Source of the DNA: Adhaeribacter soli
Lineage (GTDB): Bacteria; Bacteroidota; Bacteroidia; Cytophagales; Hymenobacteraceae
Assembly (NCBI RefSeq): GCF_008727925.1
Contig: NZ_VTWT01000006.1
Location: 62,001 to 126,000, forward strand
Length of the DNA: 64,000 nt
Reading direction: 5' to 3'
Below the pieces are notes generated by a model that saw only the letters and a list, made by a program, of their open reading frames with translations, ran no database searches and was not told where the DNA came from. Made by a program: the position numbers and the translations under genes. Positions 1 to 9,196 of this stretch are shown piece by piece (the stretch's first letter is position 1; every line of letters begins with the position of its first letter).

Positions 1-171
1 TTTAAGCCGCGTGAGCAGCGGGTAAAGCGTTCCTTCCACCACGATCATTTTCGCAGCGGTCAGTTCTTCGAGCATATCCGAGGCGTAGGCTTCGCCGCGG
101 GCAATTATTTCCAGGATGCAGAATTCGAGAATTCCTTTCCGCATCTGAACCTGGGTGTTTTCTACTTTCAT
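1..171 (-). CDS. PadR family transcriptional regulator (3' part missing)
   Basis: The reading frame starts at the ATG complementary to 169-171 and stays open for 57 codons to the window edge, so only the N-terminal half is here. The protein begins MKVENTQVQMRKGILEFCIL and continues with a segment (residues 24-57) that includes GEAYASDMLEEL and EGTLYPLLTRL. This is the PadR winged-helix signature: the recognition helix followed by the 'GTLYPLL' turn. PadR proteins are dimeric DNA-binding repressors, and in Bacteroidetes they often precede PspC or other envelope-stress genes, but the downstream gene lies outside the window. A good promoter with paired GGTACT motifs lies just upstream. Family assignment is firm; the target is unknown. 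Confidence 0.85.
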   Translation of the reverse strand, partial: MKVENTQVQMRKGILEFCILEIIARGEAYASDMLEELTAAKMIVVEGTLYPLLTRLK

Positions 172-209
172 AAGCCATGTTGCTTTTAGCGGTTAATGAA
201 TTGATGATG

Positions 210-246
210 CAAATATATAAGCAGGTACTATGTAAAGCAAGGTACT
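210..246 (-). promoter_or_regulatory. Promoter and possible PadR operator
   Basis: Read on the minus strand, a TTG (238-240) is followed after 20 bases by TATATTTG (210-217). This matches the Bacteroidetes sigma factor pattern TTG-N19..20-TAnnTTTG. Two copies of GGTACT (223-228 and 241-246), 18 bases apart, flank and overlap the -33 element. Paired GTAC-containing sites are plausible targets for a dimeric PadR repressor, which would mean autoregulation. The promoter match is seen directly; the operator role is inferred. Confidence 0.5.
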
Positions 247-1000
247 GTTTAAAAATCATTACGCGGTAATGCAAAGTAGGTTCGGAAAAAAAGGAGAAAA
301 TGGCGGTGAATGGTGTTTATTCGGGGATTTTGGGCAGGAAAACGAAAGGGAAAATTTTTGCGTTTAAGGAGAAAAAAAATTGTGCACCGGTTTTTTTCTT
401 AAATCGGTAGCGTTTTTTCAGGAGGAATCTCGGGTTGAAGAGGTTGAGTTGCGGCTAGGGAAATAGAAAGGAGAGGAGGGGATTTTTCCCTTGGAGCGAA
501 GCCTAATAGGTTTATGAACAAATTTTGATTGCACCACCTAATGATTTCTTTTTTGTCATTCTGGAAGAATCTTGTGAATTAAGTGCATTGAACCTTTAAT
601 TTTCTTCGGATGACAATTTGAGTAGCTTATTCCAAATTTATCCTGATGCTAATCACTTTTTTTGCACTGGAAGAATTGATGGGTTGGTAGCCCTGCAATC
701 ACAAAATCCATCCAGGATGACGGAAAGGGGAGAACGCTTTTTATCGGTTTATGCTGCCATGATTTCTAAAGCCTTCATTTGATAACAATAGCCTTATAAA
801 GAAACAGGGAGTTTTGCTTCCCTCCAGAATATTTAAGTAAATTAATATTTGTGAACAGAAACCTTGTTAACTTGCATGGGTTTGGGCTGAAAGAAATAAT
901 TATAATAACAACAAAAGGTGACGTGTTTTAAGAATTTATGAATTATTTACATTAAAGTCAGCACTTTCTTTTAAAATATTAAACAAATTCTACCAGTTAC
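247..1000. other. Gene-free stretch with repeat remnants
   Basis: No convincing reading frame is seen between the padR promoter and the porV promoter. The sequence is AT-rich with short homopolymer runs. The only clear structure is the inverted-repeat element listed separately at 555-721. The rest shows nothing recognisable. Confidence 0.5.
555..721. repeat. Intergenic repeat bounded by GTCAT(T/C)CTGGA
   Basis: GTCATTCTGGA at 555-565 is matched in inverted orientation by TCCAGGATGAC at 711-721, and a related GGATGAC lies inside near 608. The outer boundaries look like short terminal inverted repeats around about 165 bp of non-coding sequence. Elements starting GTCATTCTG are common intergenic repeats in Bacteroidetes genomes. 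It encodes no protein. Whether it is mobile or decayed cannot be told from one copy. Confidence 0.4.
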
Positions 1001-1005
1001 GTACT

Positions 1006-1036
1006 TATGTGAATGCAGAAAACGTTGGTAGCTTTA
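1006..1036 (+). promoter_or_regulatory. Candidate porV promoter
   Basis: TATG at 1006-1009 is followed after 19 bases by TAGCTTTA at 1029-1036. This is two mismatches from the Bacteroidetes consensus TTTG-N19-TAnnTTTG, and it lies about 20 bases upstream of the porV-like start codon. Confidence 0.35.
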
Positions 1037-1056
1037 TAGTTCTAACATAATCTTAT

Positions 1057-2130
1057 ATGTCTAAAAAACTTTCGAAATGGCTGGTTGCAGCGTTTGCACT
1101 GGTAAGTTCCTCTGCTGCTGCCCAGGTTAGTGCGCCCAAGTACAGCAACGAGTTTCTGAATATCGGCGTAGGTGGCCGGGCCTTGGGAATGGGTAACGTA
1201 CAATCAGCTATCGTTTCGGATGCAACGGCCGGCTTCTGGAACCCGGCAGGCCTCACCAAACTAGAGAACAAGTATAACCTGGTGGGGATGCACTCCGAAC
1301 TTTTTGCCGGCATTATCAAGAACGATTACCTGACGTTTGCCACGCCTTTAGATACGGCCAGCGCCCTGGCCATTTCGGTGATCCGGGTTGGGGTAGACGA
1401 TATTGCCGACACCCGCCGCCTGATCAGCAACAACGTGATCAGCTACGACAGCATCCAGTTTTTCTCGGTAGCCGATTATGCCTTACTCGTTTCCTATGCC
1501 CGCAAAAGTAACCTGATCAGGGGCCTTCGGTTAGGAGGAAATGCCAAGATCATTTACCGCCACATCGGCGACTTTGCCAACAGCTGGGGCTTTGGTTTCG
1601 ATGCCGGCGCGCAACTGGAACGCAACCGCTGGAAGTTCGGTTTAATGGCCAAAGATATCACTACTACGTTCAATGCCTGGTCTATCAATACCGAAGAGCT
1701 CCGCGACACGTATAATGCCACCGGCAACGAATTGCCTAAAAACAGCGTTGAGGTTACGCTGCCTCGATTAGTTTTAGGTGTAGGCCGCGATTTTAAGATC
1801 GGCAGTAAGTTCACAGCATTGGTTGCCACCGACCTGGACCTGACTTTTGACGGAAAGCGGAACGTGCTGGTAAAAACCGGCCTGGTTTCTTTAGATCCCC
1901 ACATTGGAGCAGAAATTGGTTACGGCGGCATTGTGTTTTTGCGCGGCGGCCTGAACAACCTGCAGCAGTTCGAAAAACTGGAAGGCGGGGAAAGCTGGAA
2001 AGCGCAGCCGAATTTTGGCGTAGGAGTAGCCATGAAAGGACTTACCCTGGATCTGGCCCTGAGTAAAGTGGCCGACAACAGCAGTGTATCTTCCGTAATT
2101 GTATCCCTCGGGTATAGTTTTGATAAATAA
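1057..2130 (+). CDS. PorV/PorQ-family T9SS outer-membrane protein (PorV-like)
   Basis: This 357-residue protein has a signal peptide (hydrophobic core AAFALVSSSAAAQ, cleavage near residue 23). The mature N-terminus carries the PorV-family motif around NIGVGGRALGMGNV and a 'DATAGFWNPAGL' segment typical of FadL-like outer-membrane barrels. In Porphyromonas PorV is the outer-membrane shuttle that takes T9SS cargo from the translocon to the PorU sortase. Here the next gene, 39 bases downstream on the same strand, is a PorU-type sortase, so the two probably form one transcription unit. It is shorter than classical PorV, and its partner is longer than classical PorU. The pair therefore resembles the paralogue set annotated as PorV2/PorU2 in Cytophagales. 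The family call is firm; the exact paralogue is not. Confidence 0.85.
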   Translation: MSKKLSKWLVAAFALVSSSAAAQVSAPKYSNEFLNIGVGGRALGMGNVQSAIVSDATAGFWNPAGLTKLENKYNLVGMHSELFAGIIKNDYLTFATPLDTASALAISVIRVGVDDIADTRRLISNNVISYDSIQFFSVADYALLVSYARKSNLIRGLRLGGNAKIIYRHIGDFANSWGFGFDAGAQLERNRWKFGLMAKDITTTFNAWSINTEELRDTYNATGNELPKNSVEVTLPRLVLGVGRDFKIGSKFTALVATDLDLTFDGKRNVLVKTGLVSLDPHIGAEIGYGGIVFLRGGLNNLQQFEKLEGGESWKAQPNFGVGVAMKGLTLDLALSKVADNSSVSSVIVSLGYSFDK

Positions 2131-2169
2131 GAACAGAAAATAATAATTGTAAATCAGTCTACAGATCGT

Positions 2170-5100
2170 ATGCGGTTAATTCATACTTTTCGCAACGTAT
2201 TTTTCCTTTTCCTGCTTTCCTTTTTAGGCGTTTTTGCTACCGTTTCCGGCCAGGCTCAAACGCTTACTTACGGCAACGAATGGATAAATTACGGGCAGCA
2301 ATATTATAAGATAAAGGTAGTTAAGAACGGCATGCACCGGCTTACTTACAACGACCTGACTGCTGCCGGGATCACCAACGTGAACCCCGAAAAATTTCAG
2401 ATCTTCCGCCGGGGCCGGGAAGTGGCTATTTATGTAAACGGCCAGGCCGACCAGACGCTGAACGCTGGCGATTACATCGATTTTTACGGGCAACGCAATG
2501 ACGGCAAGCTGGATTCATCTTTTTTCCGGAATAAAGCCCACATCGTAAACCCATACTACAGCTTCTACACCGATACCGCCGCTTATTACCTTACCTGGGG
2601 AACAGCAAACGGCAAGCGTATGCAGGAGAGAACTTCGCAACCAGGCAGCTTAACGCCGGAACCGCGCCACTATGCCGAAGCCCTGCGCCTGCGGGCTGAT
2701 GAGTATTTTACCGGTTATCAGAATGTAGATGTTCGAAGCCCGTTCGGCGAAGTATCGGAAGGTTTTGCTACTTCTCCTTTTGGTTCGAAGGTATATTTAC
2801 CATATAAAGGGTCCAGGAAGGATACTATTAAAGCCGTTTTAAACTATGAAACCACCGGCCGCAAACCGATGGTGGAAATGGCTATCGTGAATGCTTATTT
2901 TTATGCCGATGGCATAAAGGTTTTTGTAAAACCACCAAATGGCCCGGAAAGGTTGCTGACCAATGCCGCCACCGGAGCAGCTGGGGTGGTTACCATCCCA
3001 GCTTTTCATTTCCGCCGGCATAAACTGCAACTGGAAAATACCGACATTCATCCCAACGGCACCATTTATCTGCGGACAGCGGTAACGGATTCTACCAATG
3101 CCTCTGCTGCCATGTTTGCCCGAATAGCTTATATAAAGCTGACCTATGCCAAAACGAACAACCTCAACAACAAGGCGGCTTTTATTCAAACCGATTCAGT
3201 TAAAACCGATCCTTCCTATTTCATTTTCGACAATGCACCGGCCAATGCCGTAGCTTATGATTTTACCGATCCTTACAACGTGGTGCGTACCCAGGGTATT
3301 GCTTCAGGTACTGGTAATCAGATCGGTTTTGTTTTTGACCCCTTACCTAAGCCCCGCCGGATTCTGATTGCCAACAGCCAGGCGCCTTATACGCCTCCGT
3401 CCTTTAAAAACGCGAATTTCGCTCCGGTAACGGTTTCCAACAACTATGATTACATAATTATTACCCACCCTTTATTGCGGAAGCCTGTTGCAGGAACGCA
3501 AATCGTAGACCCGGCGGCTGATTATGCTGCTTACCGGGCTTCGGCGCAGGGCGGTAGCTATAATCCGTTGGTTGTAAATATCGACCAATTGTATGACCAA
3601 TATCATTACGGTGAAAAATCGTCGTTAGCAATCCGGAATTTCATGAACTGGATGGTTGCCAACAGCCAGCCTAAATATTTATTGCTCTTAGGAAAAGCGC
3701 TTGGCCTGGTAGAAGGATCGCCTTCGGGTGATTGGAGAAACCGGCCGGAATATTACCGTACCTCTGGCCTTGGCGCCGATCTGGTTCCAACCTTCGGAAG
3801 CCCGGGCTCGGATGTTTTGCTTACTGCCGACTGGCAGAATAACTCGCTTGCCCCTAAAGTAGCTACCGGCCGGATCCCGGCCCAAACACCGGAAGATGTA
3901 ATTGCCTACCTGGATAAAGTAAAGAGCCACGAAGCTTTAGGCCTGGAAGAATGGCGGAAGAATATTCTGCATCTGGGCGGCGGAAAAGGCGCTTCTGAAA
4001 TTAAGCAGTTCAGCAATTACCTGAATACCTATAAGAATGTGGCCGAAGGTCCGCTATTGGGCGCAAAAGTTAAATCGATCCTCCGGACCACCGGTTCGCC
4101 GCCTGTTGAGAATATTAACGTAAGGAACGAGCTTAACGCAGGCCTTTCGCTTATAACGTTTTTTGGCCACAGCGCTTCTGCTACTTCCGATATTGACATT
4201 GGTTTAGTTTCCGACCCGATAAACCGGTACAGTAACCAGGGTAAGTACCCGATGATCCTGATGAATGGGTGTTTTGCCGGGGATGCTTTCCAGGTAAAGA
4301 ATTCAGTTACCAAGAACTTCTCCTTTGGGGAGAACTGGATCTTAACGCCGGATAAAGGCGCTATCCTGTTCCTTGCATCTTCAAATTTTTCTTTACCTTC
4401 TAACCTGAACCGGTTTTCCAGCAATTTTTACAGCACTGCTTTTGCCGATCCGAACTTTTATGGTAAAGGAATTGGCGATATTCAGAAAGAAGTAATTAAA
4501 CGCGCTTACCCTGCCGGAGACCCTAACCGGCCGAGTGAATACTTTAATATGACGCTGGTAACGGAAATGGTGCTGCAGGGCGATCCAGCAATCAGGTTGT
4601 TTTCTCCGGAGAAACCGGACTACACCTTCCAGGCCAAAGGTGTGCAGCTAAGGTCTAATCCGCCGGGCTCGGTGGTTACGGCAAACAATGAAAAATTCGA
4701 CGTGGTTATTGCGGTTAAGAACCTGGGTAAAGCAACCGAAGATTCGATCAATATTGCCGTAAAACGGACCTTGCCGAATGGCGATGTGATCCAGTACCCG
4801 GTCGTGAAGTACCCTCCGGTTTACAATGATTCGGTTTATTATTTTGCGATAAATTCGAAAGGGGTAGATGGCTTTGGCGATAATATTTTTGAAGTAACGC
4901 TGGATTCCGATAATAAGATAGATGAGTATAACGAAACCAACAATATCCAAACGTTAACTACTTATTTATCCATGAACGGAATAGCTGCTTTGCTGCCGGT
5001 GGAATACAGCATTGTTTCTACGCCAACCGTAGACCTGGTAGGCCAGCCTACCAACCTGATGACGGCTGCCCGGGATTATTATTTTGAGCTCGATACGGTA

Positions 5101-7320
5101 CCAACTTTTAACAGCCCGTTCCGGAAGTTTGCGGTAGTGCAGAAAGCGGGTTCCACCCCGATCTGGAATACGACCTTATTGCCCAATACCAGCCCCGATG
5201 ACAGCCTGGTATATTACTGGCGTTTCCGGTTCAATACTTTTTTACCGCAGGAAGATACCATTTGGGCAGAAAGTTCTTTCCGGTACATCCCGAACAGTCC
5301 GAGCGGCTGGTCGCAGAGCCACTACGGCCAGTTTACCAAAGCCCGGAAGCAGAACGTAGACCAGAACCCGACCACGCACACCTGGGAATACAAACCTGTT
5401 TACAAGGAACTGCAATTGCGGACCATTGGCGGAACCGGGGTGTTTTCGTACCCGCCTTATGGTCTGTATGTAGATAACAGCGCTGCCTTTAATAATTGCT
5501 ACGGAGGCGTAGCGCCACGCTTTATGGTTGCCGTTTTCGATAACCGGAGTTTGGAGCAATATACCGGCTATCCGCGCAACCGGTGCGGCCAGGACCCGCC
5601 GAAAGCCTTTTATACTTTTACAGTAAGTAATGTCAATTTGCAGGATACCCTGGCCAAGTTTATTCAAAAGGTGCCCGATGGTTTTTATGTAGCGCTTTTG
5701 TCTTACGGCAACGTGCCCTTTTCTACCATGAATAACAGCTTGAAGCAGGCCATTAAGAACCAGCTTGGCTCCAGAATGATCGATACCATGAAGACCGGTT
5801 ATCCGTTTGGAATAGTTGCTCAGAAAGGGGCTACAGCAGGAACTTTGCTACAGGAAATGAGCTATGACCGCAACCTGCCGAACCCGAAAGGACAATCGAT
5901 CAGCTTTACACAGGTTATTCAGGGGAATTTACCGGAAGGAGAAATTACTTCTACTAAAATTGGGCCGGCCGTGCAGTGGAACACGCTTTTCCATACCATT
6001 ACCAGAACGGGCAGCGACCAGTACACCCTGAACCTGTATGGCTACGATACCAACAATACCAGACAATTACTTATGCCGGATGTCAAAAGCAGGGCGCAAA
6101 GCCTTTCTACTATTGATGCGAAGCAATACCCGTATCTGCAGCTTGAACTGATCAAAACCGATACGCTGGGGCATACCCCGCCACAACTTAAGGAATGGTC
6201 GGTGCTGTACCAGGGCGTGCCGGAAGGAATTATGCGTCCGGAGCTGGTAGGTCTGGAGAAATATGACGTAACGAAACAGGCAGCCGGGGGGACGGTGAAC
6301 CTGCGGTTTGCTTTCCATAATATTTCCACGAACGATTTTGCCGATTCGCTGACGGTAGTAAGGAGAGTAATTGCTTCCAAGCCAGGTTCGAAAGAACTTC
6401 AGGACACGATCAGGATCAAAAAACTGGTTGCCAACGATATGGCTTTCTTCGATTATAAGTTTGCCACCAGCGGCATGGAAGGGAACAATATTGTCCGGAT
6501 CGAGGTGAACCCGCAAATTTTGCCGGAGCAATATTACTTCAACAACATTATGGAGCTGCCGTTTACCGTTGGCAAAAGCGACCTGCACCCGGTACTGGAT
6601 GTGGCTTTTGATGGGGTAAGAATTATGGACGGGGATATTGTTTCGCCGCGGCCGCGCATCAGCATTAACCTGAAAGATGAAGACCGGCAGAATTTTATTT
6701 CCGACCCGAACAATCTGCAGGTATTTATCCGGAAGCCGGGCGAAAACCTGGACCAGCCGCTGGATAATTTCCCGGAATTGATCGAGATGGTGCAAAGGCC
6801 TGATGCCGCTGACCCGGCGCGCGATAAAAGGGACTATACCGTGCAGTATAACCTGAAAGGATTGGCGGACGGAAAGTATAAATTAACGGTGCAGGGCAAA
6901 GACAATTCCGGAAACGAAGCCGGGGTTACGCCTTACATCATTAACTTCGAAGTGGTGAATGAATCTTCGATCACGCATTTCTACCCGTACCCGAACCCGT
7001 TCACGAGCAATACCCGCTTTGTGTTCACGCTTACCGGCGATCCGGATAATATGCCGAAAAACCTGAAAGTGCAGATCCTGACCATTACCGGTAAGGTGGT
7101 GCGCGAAATTCAGAAGGAAGAACTGGGCTTGATACGGGTAGGAAATAATATGAGCGCACCTTGGGACGGTACCGATGAGTTCGGCGATAAACTGGCCAAT
7201 GGCGTTTACCTGTACCGGGTGGTGATGGATAAACCTCCTATCGAGGATATGAAACACCGCCGCACTTCCGCCGATAAAGCCTTTACCAAGGATTATGGTA
7301 AGCTTTATATTTTGCGGTAA
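2170..7320 (+). CDS. T9SS sortase PorU-type (gingipain-like C25 cysteine peptidase)
   Basis: A 1716-residue secreted protein with a signal peptide ending near residue 30 (SGQAQT). Residues 30-110 resemble the prodomain-like N-terminus of PorU. The peptidase C25 domain follows, with catalytic His667 in FFGHSA and Cys701 in MNGCFAGD. A CARDB-like beta domain lies around residues 840-935. The last 90 residues (from YPYPNPF to LYILR) form a sorting-domain-like or FlgD-like Ig fold that includes WDGTDEFGDKLANGVYLYRV. PorU cleaves the C-terminal signal of T9SS cargo and attaches it to lipid. At 1716 residues it is longer than classical PorU of about 1100-1200 residues, which suggests the PorU2 type. 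It sits directly behind the PorV-like gene. Confidence 0.85.
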   Translation: MRLIHTFRNVFFLFLLSFLGVFATVSGQAQTLTYGNEWINYGQQYYKIKVVKNGMHRLTYNDLTAAGITNVNPEKFQIFRRGREVAIYVNGQADQTLNAGDYIDFYGQRNDGKLDSSFFRNKAHIVNPYYSFYTDTAAYYLTWGTANGKRMQERTSQPGSLTPEPRHYAEALRLRADEYFTGYQNVDVRSPFGEVSEGFATSPFGSKVYLPYKGSRKDTIKAVLNYETTGRKPMVEMAIVNAYFYADGIKVFVKPPNGPERLLTNAATGAAGVVTIPAFHFRRHKLQLENTDIHPNGTIYLRTAVTDSTNASAAMFARIAYIKLTYAKTNNLNNKAAFIQTDSVKTDPSYFIFDNAPANAVAYDFTDPYNVVRTQGIASGTGNQIGFVFDPLPKPRRILIANSQAPYTPPSFKNANFAPVTVSNNYDYIIITHPLLRKPVAGTQIVDPAADYAAYRASAQGGSYNPLVVNIDQLYDQYHYGEKSSLAIRNFMNWMVANSQPKYLLLLGKALGLVEGSPSGDWRNRPEYYRTSGLGADLVPTFGSPGSDVLLTADWQNNSLAPKVATGRIPAQTPEDVIAYLDKVKSHEALGLEEWRKNILHLGGGKGASEIKQFSNYLNTYKNVAEGPLLGAKVKSILRTTGSPPVENINVRNELNAGLSLITFFGHSASATSDIDIGLVSDPINRYSNQGKYPMILMNGCFAGDAFQVKNSVTKNFSFGENWILTPDKGAILFLASSNFSLPSNLNRFSSNFYSTAFADPNFYGKGIGDIQKEVIKRAYPAGDPNRPSEYFNMTLVTEMVLQGDPAIRLFSPEKPDYTFQAKGVQLRSNPPGSVVTANNEKFDVVIAVKNLGKATEDSINIAVKRTLPNGDVIQYPVVKYPPVYNDSVYYFAINSKGVDGFGDNIFEVTLDSDNKIDEYNETNNIQTLTTYLSMNGIAALLPVEYSIVSTPTVDLVGQPTNLMTAARDYYFELDTVPTFNSPFRKFAVVQKAGSTPIWNTTLLPNTSPDDSLVYYWRFRFNTFLPQEDTIWAESSFRYIPNSPSGWSQSHYGQFTKARKQNVDQNPTTHTWEYKPVYKELQLRTIGGTGVFSYPPYGLYVDNSAAFNNCYGGVAPRFMVAVFDNRSLEQYTGYPRNRCGQDPPKAFYTFTVSNVNLQDTLAKFIQKVPDGFYVALLSYGNVPFSTMNNSLKQAIKNQLGSRMIDTMKTGYPFGIVAQKGATAGTLLQEMSYDRNLPNPKGQSISFTQVIQGNLPEGEITSTKIGPAVQWNTLFHTITRTGSDQYTLNLYGYDTNNTRQLLMPDVKSRAQSLSTIDAKQYPYLQLELIKTDTLGHTPPQLKEWSVLYQGVPEGIMRPELVGLEKYDVTKQAAGGTVNLRFAFHNISTNDFADSLTVVRRVIASKPGSKELQDTIRIKKLVANDMAFFDYKFATSGMEGNNIVRIEVNPQILPEQYYFNNIMELPFTVGKSDLHPVLDVAFDGVRIMDGDIVSPRPRISINLKDEDRQNFISDPNNLQVFIRKPGENLDQPLDNFPELIEMVQRPDAADPARDKRDYTVQYNLKGLADGKYKLTVQGKDNSGNEAGVTPYIINFEVVNESSITHFYPYPNPFTSNTRFVFTLTGDPDNMPKNLKVQILTITGKVVREIQKEELGLIRVGNNMSAPWDGTDEFGDKLANGVYLYRVVMDKPPIEDMKHRRTSADKAFTKDYGKLYILR

Positions 7321-7349
7321 ACGATATTCGCATGATCGTAAAAGTAAAA

Positions 7350-7380
7350 GGGAAGCTGAATTTTCGGCTTCCCTTTTTTT
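7350..7380 (+). terminator. Terminator after the porU-like gene
   Basis: A stem starting GGGAAGC (7350-7356) pairs with GCTTCCC (7367-7373), extended by a G-U pair and GAA/TTC. It is followed by seven T residues. It lies 30 bases past the stop codon and is a standard rho-independent terminator. Confidence 0.85.
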
Positions 7381-7382
7381 AT

Positions 7383-7670
7383 GCCGTTGACTGAAGTCAA
7401 CGGCAATGGATAGTTATTCTGTTCTGATAACCATTCTCCTTGGGCTGTGTCGCACAGGCCAAAGCACTGCAGCTATAGTTACCTTCATAGCTTCAGATAT
7501 TCTGCAGTAGCCTATTTTGAGGCTGTCGCCTCACTGAAGTTGAAAACTTCAGATTATTATTAGGTCTAAGTTCCCGCTTCGCTCAAACCTGAACCAGCAA
7601 CTTTGAGATTGAAATAGCCTGCTACTGAAATGAATATTTATTTCGATTCCGGAGGCTTTGAAATAGAATT
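7383..7670. repeat. Gene-free gap with several palindromes
   Basis: This gap holds a near-perfect palindrome at 7383-7404 (arms GCCGTTGACT and AGTCAACGGC) and a short hairpin GAGGC/GCCTC near 7519-7532. A further palindrome lies at 7534-7552 (CTGAAGTT and AACTTCAG). These are Bacteroidetes-type intergenic repeats. No gene is seen. The convergent gene arrangement means some of them could end folA transcription on the minus strand. Confidence 0.5.
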
Positions 7671-8159
7671 TTACTCAGCTGCCTGTAAAGTTACAAATGC
7701 GTAATCATACGGGTTCTTTTCGTCGGCTTGGTGTTCCTGGCGGTCGGTTTCTACCCATAAAAGCGGATCGATCTCGGGGAAAATAGTATCGCCTTCGAAT
7801 TCGTGGTGCACTTCGGTGAGGTAAATGGTATCGGCCAGGAATAGGGCTTGTTTGTAAATTTCGGCTCCGCCAATTACAAAAATGTCGGAATCGAGTTGCT
7901 GGGCCAGCATCAGGGCATCGCTGAAAGAATGAGCTACCAGGCAACCTTCAGCTTTAAAATCCTGCTGTCGCGTTACAATGATGTTTGTGCGGTTGGGCAG
8001 CGGTTTGCCGATGGATTCGTAGGTTTTGCGACCCATGATGATCGGGTGACTGGTGGTCAGGTTTTTAAAATGCTTCAGGTCGGCGGGCAGGTGCCAGATA
8101 AGCTGATTGTTTTTGCCGATCACGTTGTTTTCGGCCATGGCTACTATTAAGGCTATCAT
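7671..8159 (-). CDS. folA: Dihydrofolate reductase
   Basis: A 162-residue protein with the complete DHFR fold signature. It has MIALIVAMAENNVIGKNNQL at the N-terminus, then WHLPADLKHFK with the proton-donating acid at Asp27, the NADPH-binding segment IIMGRKTYESIG, and a GGAEIY motif near residue 98. The enzyme reduces dihydrofolate to tetrahydrofolate with NADPH in the cytoplasm. Its ATG overlaps the fmt stop codon by four bases (ATGA), so the two are translationally coupled. This fits biology: the next gene upstream uses 10-formyl-tetrahydrofolate. Confidence 0.97.
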   Translation of the reverse strand: MIALIVAMAENNVIGKNNQLIWHLPADLKHFKNLTTSHPIIMGRKTYESIGKPLPNRTNIIVTRQQDFKAEGCLVAHSFSDALMLAQQLDSDIFVIGGAEIYKQALFLADTIYLTEVHHEFEGDTIFPEIDPLLWVETDRQEHQADEKNPYDYAFVTLQAAE

Positions 8160-9097
8160 GCGGTTTGGGCGTTTTTAAAGGTGTAACCACGAAGCAATTC
8201 CGGCACGCTCATGCGCTTTTTCCCTTCCATTTGCAGGTCCGTAATGTTCAGGATGCTGTTTGCGGTTTGTACGTGAATGAAGTTTTTGCCATCGGTAATT
8301 ACCTGGCCGGGTTCGGCTTTTCCGGTAGATTCCGATACCATTTCAGTTTTGAAGATCTTGAACGTTTTATCGTCGAAAATGGTCCAGGCGGTAGGGTAGG
8401 GTGAAAGGCCGCGCACGAAATTGTGAATGGTTTGGGCGGGCTGGAGCCAGTTTATCTGACAGGTTTCCTTGAAGATTTTCGGCGCTTCTTTCAGGTCCTC
8501 GGAATGTTGTTGCGGCTGTGAAGGCACGTTGCCGGCCTCGATGGCCTGTACCGTTCTTAAGGCAAGCTCAGCTCCGGCATGTTTCATTTTTTCGTAGAGC
8601 GTTCCGAAGTCATCTTCCGGCAGAATGGCTACTTTGTCCTGGAAAATGATGTCGCCGGTATCGATCTGGTGTTTGAGGAAAAAGCTGGTTACGCCGGTTT
8701 CAGTTTCCCCGTTCATGATGGCCCAGTTTATAGGTGCAGCGCCGCGGTATTGGGGCAACAGCGAAGCATGAATGTTAAAGGAACCCATCGGCGGCATATT
8801 CCAGACGGCTTCGGGCAACATGCGGAAGGCCACTATTATTTGCAGGTCGGCCCCGTAGCTTTTCAGTTCTTCCAGGAAGGCTTCAGATTTTAAATTGGTA
8901 GGCTGCAGCACTGGAATGTTCTGGGAAACGGCGTACTGCTTCACCGGCGATTCCTGCAGTTTCAGGCCGCGGCCGGCAGGCTTATCGGGCGCGGTAATTA
9001 CAGCAACCACATTCTGGTCGTTTTCTACCAGGGTTTGTAAGGTGGGAACTGCAAAATCGGGCGTTCCCATGAATATGATGCGGAGAGGTTTGGTCAT
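8156..9097 (-). CDS. fmt: Methionyl-tRNA formyltransferase
   Basis: A 313-residue enzyme that formylates initiator Met-tRNA using 10-formyl-tetrahydrofolate. The N-terminal Rossmann-like domain begins RIIFMGTPDFAVP. The catalytic triad appears as Asn108 and His110 in FNIHASLLPQYRG, plus Asp146 in QIDTGD, the same numbering as in E. coli. The C-terminal OB-like tRNA-binding domain starts near residue 205. It overlaps folA by four bases, and namZ lies 99 bases upstream on the same strand. Confidence 0.97.
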   Translation of the reverse strand: MTKPLRIIFMGTPDFAVPTLQTLVENDQNVVAVITAPDKPAGRGLKLQESPVKQYAVSQNIPVLQPTNLKSEAFLEELKSYGADLQIIVAFRMLPEAVWNMPPMGSFNIHASLLPQYRGAAPINWAIMNGETETGVTSFFLKHQIDTGDIIFQDKVAILPEDDFGTLYEKMKHAGAELALRTVQAIEAGNVPSQPQQHSEDLKEAPKIFKETCQINWLQPAQTIHNFVRGLSPYPTAWTIFDDKTFKIFKTEMVSESTGKAEPGQVITDGKNFIHVQTANSILNITDLQMEGKKRMSVPELLRGYTFKNAQTA

Positions 9098-9105
9098 AGT
9101 TTAAT

Positions 9106-9142
9106 AAGACAAAAGATTTAAGACAAAAGACTTAAGATTTTT
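9106..9142. repeat. Short tandem repeat between namZ and fmt
   Basis: Two tandem 14-base units, AAGACAAAAGATTT and AAGACAAAAGACTT, are followed by a partial third. They lie in the 99-base gap between the two minus-strand genes. They resemble the low-complexity repeat families found in other gaps of this window. Confidence 0.5.
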
Positions 9143-9196
9143 TTCGGGCCGAGGCTTTGCTTTGGCAGTTATTCTCTTAAGCCTTTATTGTTCTTT

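Noticed and set aside
2-274. Alternative minus-strand frame of 90 codons at the window start
   Set aside because: The frame starting at 171 gives a clean PadR N-terminus. The other frame has no resemblance to any family and runs through the promoter.
6067-6795. Long minus-strand frame of 242 codons inside the porU-like gene
   Set aside because: It lies antisense within a clearly coding gene, its translation is low-complexity and has no domain, and codon bias of the real gene explains it.
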